From: Plazaster borealis
Lineage: Eukaryota; Echinodermata; Asteroidea; Forcipulatida; Labidiasteridae
DNA length: 64,000 nucleotides
Reading direction: 5' to 3'
Assembly (NCBI GenBank): GCA_021014325.1
Contig: CM037473.1
Location: 21,194,822 to 21,258,821 of the forward strand
How positions within the stretch are numbered: position 1 is the first letter of the stretch; every line of letters starts with the position of its first letter. The translations under genes were made by a program, and so were the position numbers. Below the pieces are notes generated by a model. It made no database searches, was not told the origin of the DNA, and worked only from the letters and a program-made list of their open reading frames with translations. Positions 59,820-64,000 of the stretch are shown here, piece by piece.

Positions 59820-59986
59820 GCCTTTATGTGGATGGAAGCTTGGTACAAAAGCAAACGCCGTCGTATTTCTATATCCTCATTGTAATTCCCTATTTTGGAG
59901 ATGTGCCAACATCCGGGATATCTGCATTGTAGAACGATCGTGAGCTTCATTGAATGTACTTTTCCGGCCTGGAAAAGTTTGTTCAC

Positions 59987-60861
59987 CTCTCTTTCACCCC
60001 CCCCCTCTTTCCACTAGGGGCGGCAATTTAAAGAATGTCTTAAAGCGGAGCACATAATAACTGATTGTATTTTTACGTGGAGCTCACACAATACCTTTTG
60101 CTAGATGAAAGCGTATAAGTTTTAATAAAAACAGTTAAATATAAATATTTTACAGACAAATTAATAAACAATAACAGATGGATAGTTTTACAGTTTCAAT
60201 CCTTTTCTAAAAGATCATTGTGGACGTTTGCTCCTTCTGGTCCCGCTCATTGTTCCAACCAATTCCCCCCAAATCGGGTGACTTCCAAGTAAAAAGGGTC
60301 AATCTGCAAATCAGATTGTTTCCTAACCTTGATTTTGTACCGGGAGTGTGTGCATGTTACTAAAAGGCCATCTAAAGAGCACCGCTCAAGCTCTGATCAA
60401 GCTCCCGAACTTGAAAACGTGTGTCCTTGAGAAAGTAACTTTACCACAATTGCTTCGTCCTTCAAATGGAAGATCAAGCCGTGGGTCCCGTGTACTAGGA
60501 TTTGTAGTGCAAGTAAAAGAACCCAGAAAACTTAGTTTCTGGTTCACATAGGCACCCTTGTTTACAGGTTTCCTCAGCCTTGCGATCTACAGTGATTAAT
60601 AAGTTCACTCATGAGGCATCCTTGGTTTTCATTAATTTACCGGTGTAATTCACTGTTAGTGGATTCATGATTAGGCGATCAGCAAATATTGACTGCAACT
60701 TTATACACAGGAAAGCCGAAACAATCATTTATCCGTCTTCGAAGATAACTTATCAGAATTACAATGTTAATTGCAAGGGATTTTGACGTGTATCCGGTGA
60801 ACACTTAATCAGATTTTGTTTTTCTTTCTAAGGGCACTGCCTCCAACCATAGACCTGCAGT
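59987..60861. other. No gene recognised
   Basis: AT-rich intergenic sequence with a C-run at 59996-60005. Confidence 0.45.
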
Positions 60862-61001
60862 GGGGCCGATTTCACAAAGAGATAAGACTAGTCTTATCTG
60901 AAGTTTGGACCAGTAACTGGTCTTAATTTAAGACTAGTCCTATCTCTTAGCATTGCCTAGGACTAGTCCTAAGTTAGGAAGACTTTTGTGAAATCGACCC
61001 C
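60862..61001. mobile_element. 140-bp MITE, solo copy
   Basis: Ends GGGGCCGATTTCACAAAG and TTTGTGAAATCGACCC. About 95% like the copy nested at 24795-24934 by eye. Confidence 0.85.
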
Positions 61002-61109
61002 TGGCTTAGCGTGTGGCTGTTTTTATTGTGAATGGAACTGTGCGTTTAGAACATCGAAAGAAGCATTACCATAAATGACGTATACCGTACACTACCTTTA
61101 AAAAAAAGA

Positions 61110-61255
61110 CTCCCTGCATATGACGTCACAAGCCCAAAACAGTCCCCTCACTGGTGTCAATGAAGAGCTATCATTGGCTGAGAGCGCGTACACGCGTGCA
61201 CATTTCCATTGTTTGAAATCAAAGATGGCGGCCAATGCAAGGGGTCTATTGGTTT
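61110..61255. repeat. Short dispersed repeat related to 24625-24765
   Basis: Shares AGCTATCATTGGCTGA, ACGCGTGCAC, TTTCCATTGTTTG.ATCAAAGA and TGACGTCA with 24625-24765. Confidence 0.6.
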
Positions 61256-61877
61256 GTTGTGCATTTCCACGATTTAATTTAACTTACTATATATACCTTT
61301 TCCTAAGCTACTTTTTAAAAGGTCCCCAGTAGAAACAGGCCTAGTTGCATTTTTAGGAATTTCGTGAACGATCTTCACAGAAAAACAAACATTGGTTGGG
61401 GCATGGAGGAAGGAATCCTTCTTATGGTTGGGGTTTCAGCCACAGGGTTAAACTGTACACAGTATACAGCGGAAGCGGTTTCGGGCAGCCTTGTTTACAG
61501 TCGCGCCTACAGTCAAACGGTAAGGGTTAGTGTGCGGTTTTCCCCACACATTAAAGTAATATTGGAGGGAACCTTGGACTGGAGAGGACTTTCTGTTGAG
61601 GTTACCCAAATATGATAAGAAATAATTTTCTGAAAGAGTAAATTAATACTAGATATCTTATTTTTCAATGTTCAGTAGATAGACCTACACCACACAGCAA
61701 ACCAGTGCCTCAAATTCAGTGGTCACGTTTCAGTAAAAAAAAACCGAACAGCTATTTTTGTTTTGGAGGGCTTATTTAAATAGCGGTAAAAGACTAAGGC
61801 GACTTTTCCCTCGACTTTAAAGTTTGGTAGTAACACGATAACATTTCAATTTGGGTTGAACATAGAACAATTGACTA

Positions 61878-61938
61878 TAGAGCTGGATTTGAACCTGCAA
61901 CCTCCGGATTAACGTGCCAACTGAGCTATCTAGCCCTA
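61878..61938 (-). repeat. tRNA-like module, partial
   Basis: AGAGCTGGATTTGAACCTGC and ACTGAGCTATCTAGCCC on the plus strand are the inverse of a tRNA head and T-arm. Part of the anticodon arm is deleted. Confidence 0.55.
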
Positions 61939-62058
61939 ATGTTGGTGGTCTCCCTATTTTGTCAATATAGAACAAATCTCCTCATAAAAAACCCTGTTTA
62001 GCTCAGTCTAAAAAGTAACGATTTCGAAGCTTTTACGCTGACAAGGTAATTAAATTAT

Positions 62059-62470
62059 TTGTTTGAGCGCATGACTGAACTCGGCGATCACGCCACTGTA
62101 TACCTTGGGGGAAATCACGTGTTTAGCATTGGAACGCCACGACGACTGCGGTTTGTAAGAATGAACTCTCCCGTGAGCAACGTCATCCAGCTGGTTCTCT
62201 CATCCCGTGACGGCGTCAATGAACTTTTGTTCCCCACAGACTTGTAGTAAAATTGACCCGAACGGTATGTTTTGTCAGCAGTTTCTCGTGTTATGCATCA
62301 GCCCCCACTCGAAATCGATTTACACAACCGTAGTTCTAAAAGACCCGCAGCAGTAGTCATTTCAGATTGGTGTTGGAAAGATGGAGTTTTCTATGTGTAT
62401 TTTAAATTTACTTTCTCTCAAAGAAAATGGAATGATGGTGACAAAAATTTGTTTTTAAACCTGTTTCAAT
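62059..62470 (+). other. Two exon-like open stretches, unidentified
   Basis: 62059-62247 (ERMTELGDHATVYLGGN .. NELLFPTDL, stop) and 62272-62470 (VVISDWCWKDGVFYVYFKF ..) have protein-like composition and lie in one orientation. The second runs into a MITE. They could be a decayed gene or a transposon remnant; no family recognised. Confidence 0.25.
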
Positions 62471-62477
62471 TTCGTGC

Positions 62478-62873
62478 TAAAAGGCATCGTACACGTTTGG
62501 TAATTGGAGCCTATTGTTTGTTTCAAACCTATATAGTTGTAGATATAGGCCTACCATAAAGCTAACCTGTGAAAATTTCATTTCAAAAAGTGGTAGTGTT
62601 TTTGAGATATTGCCGAAAATCTGGAGCGGTTTTGTCCACGCAGGAAGAACAATTTGCATTGGAATACATACTCTGAGAAGCGTACGCGTAACGCTTCTCA
62701 GATTCAAATGTTTTGGGGATAAAAAGTGATATATTTTTCCATAACCGCAGTACTTCGAAGTGAAAAGTTTCTCAAGATGCATTGTACTATCCAAAGCTGC
62801 TGTACGTCTTACCAAGTAAGTTTTGTATTGCCATTAATTATCAGAGTCATTATCAAACGTGTACAGACCCTAA
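62478..62873. mobile_element. MITE family 2, copy 4
   Basis: Carries the family 2 blocks GGAGCGGTTTTGTCCACGCA and GTAACGCTTCTCAGATTCAA. The left end reads AAAGGCATCGTACACGTTTG as in family 1, which suggests a hybrid or shared ends. Confidence 0.7.
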
Positions 62874-63439
62874 GACATAAAGAATATAATATTGTTTTCA
62901 TTCTGAAAGCTCATTTAGGCTAGTATCAAGTTCAGTACTAAAACTCGACAGAAATACTGTACAAGTCGAGGGATAAAAACACAGATTATTATTTCTTATT
63001 TCGTCTGCCGCAACTGAAATAAACCTAATAACATGCCCAAAATTCATGACAAAATTATACATTTTTTTCGTATTGTGTTATCACCAATTCATAAATACCC
63101 CAGACAGTTTCGCTATTCCTATTGGTGGAGAACGCGTCACGTGGGGGTGTTTAAACGGTTGATAAAGACACAGCTGAAGCTGTTTAAGACCGGCTGGCTT
63201 CGCGTGTTGGGCGCGCAAGCTCATGTACACCAATTTAAATTACGCAGAACGCAATTCATAGCTATTAGTAACAGCGCGTAATATGTGTGTACACGCGCGT
63301 ATACACACCGACCGACGCGCACAAAACATTTTTACAAAAGTTTTTGGAAATTTGCAAACTTCGAAAAATTCGCAAAAGAAACAGTGTGACATTGTCTATA
63401 ATTGTGATATTAAATTGGTTTTTAACATAAGGGCATTTA

Positions 63440-63641
63440 TGAACGGGAATAAAAGAGTAGTGACTCGTTCTTAAACGGCCGTTTAAAACCTTGCAGAGTC
63501 GTGGTGCGATAATAAAAGCCTCGCCTTCGGCTCGGGCCTTTATCACACGGCCACGACCTCGCCGGTAAACGGCCGGGCCGTTTAAGACTCACGGCCACGA
63601 CACCGCCGGTTTTAACGGCCGTTTCGTCGCTCTCTTTTTAT
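63440..63641. mobile_element. GC-rich fold-back element
   Basis: GGGAATAAAAGAG at the left is mirrored by CTCTTTTTATTCCC at the right. Inside are inverted AAACGGCCGTTT units and a GCCTCGCCTTCGGCTCGGGC hairpin. Composition contrasts sharply with the AT-rich flanks. Confidence 0.7.
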
Positions 63642-64000
63642 TCCCTTAATAATGTGAAGACATTTCACGGTTTTGTGTATGGTATTCCCTTAAATTTTAT
63701 CTTGTATGGCAAATTGTATAGGCTAGGTGACAGTACCAAACCAACACATGTCAAGTAGGTGGGCCCCTACGGCTATAAGATTTGGATTTGGAATGTGGTC
63801 ATAGGGTTAGAGATAATGTTTAGGGTTGGGCTGGGTTAATGAAGTTACGGGTAAGGGCTATGGGTCAAACTGCAAGTTAATTGATAACTACAGCTCAAAA
63901 GAAACAATGATTTGCTCTATCAAAGTGCAACATTTTCGAAGATATTGTTTTAGTTTTTGAGAAAACAAATTGTATGACAGCTTTGTGTTTCTCAAATATG
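63642..64000. other. No gene recognised
   Basis: Window end; GGTTAGAG/GGGTTAATG-rich sequence without ORFs. Confidence 0.45.

Overview
The window is animal nuclear DNA, AT-rich, with short exons, long introns and a dense population of small inverted-repeat elements. Several of these elements (for example those at 2361-2736 and 15959-16333) resemble repeats I associate with starfish (Asteroidea, Echinodermata). That assignment comes from memory and is an inference; no ribosomal or mitochondrial marker is present. Nothing in the window is bacterial: no operons, and many GT..AG introns.

Layout. (1) 2798-10089, plus strand: the GTPase core and C-terminus of a Rab34/Rab36-type small GTPase in six exons; its first exon is not visible. 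(2) About 10.73-42.2 kb: a tandem segmental duplication. Each unit starts downstream of the Rab stop codon and carries one copy of a seven-exon, minus-strand gene for a secreted protein of about 283 residues (signal peptide, unknown body, truncated calcium-binding EGF-like tail). Copy A is 15426-29178 and copy B is 34931-42066; both are open with conserved splice sites. Intron 1 of both copies carries remnants of a Penelope-like retroelement, so that insertion probably predates the duplication. Later insertions (fold-back elements, a hAT-type MITE, a LINE, minisatellites and a partial exon-2 duplication) distinguish the copies. (3) 43.5-44.8 kb: a GC-rich block with short repeats, a 154-bp tandem duplication and about 260 bp of degenerate interstitial telomeric repeat. 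(4) 45274-55568: a Polinton/Maverick-type element with 6-bp target-site duplications (CGCGTC) and ends in AG..CT, but rebuilt as a nearly spacer-free palindrome of two 5.15-kb arms. Each arm holds the terminal region, a small ORF and the 5' half of a protein-primed DNA polymerase B gene that stops short of the catalytic palm. An array of nine small DNA hairpins lies near each end. (5) 55.6-64.0 kb: more small repeats and a few low-confidence exon-like ORFs.

The most unusual objects are the palindromic Polinton, its hairpin array with compensatory base changes, and the tandem pair of unclassified secreted-protein genes.
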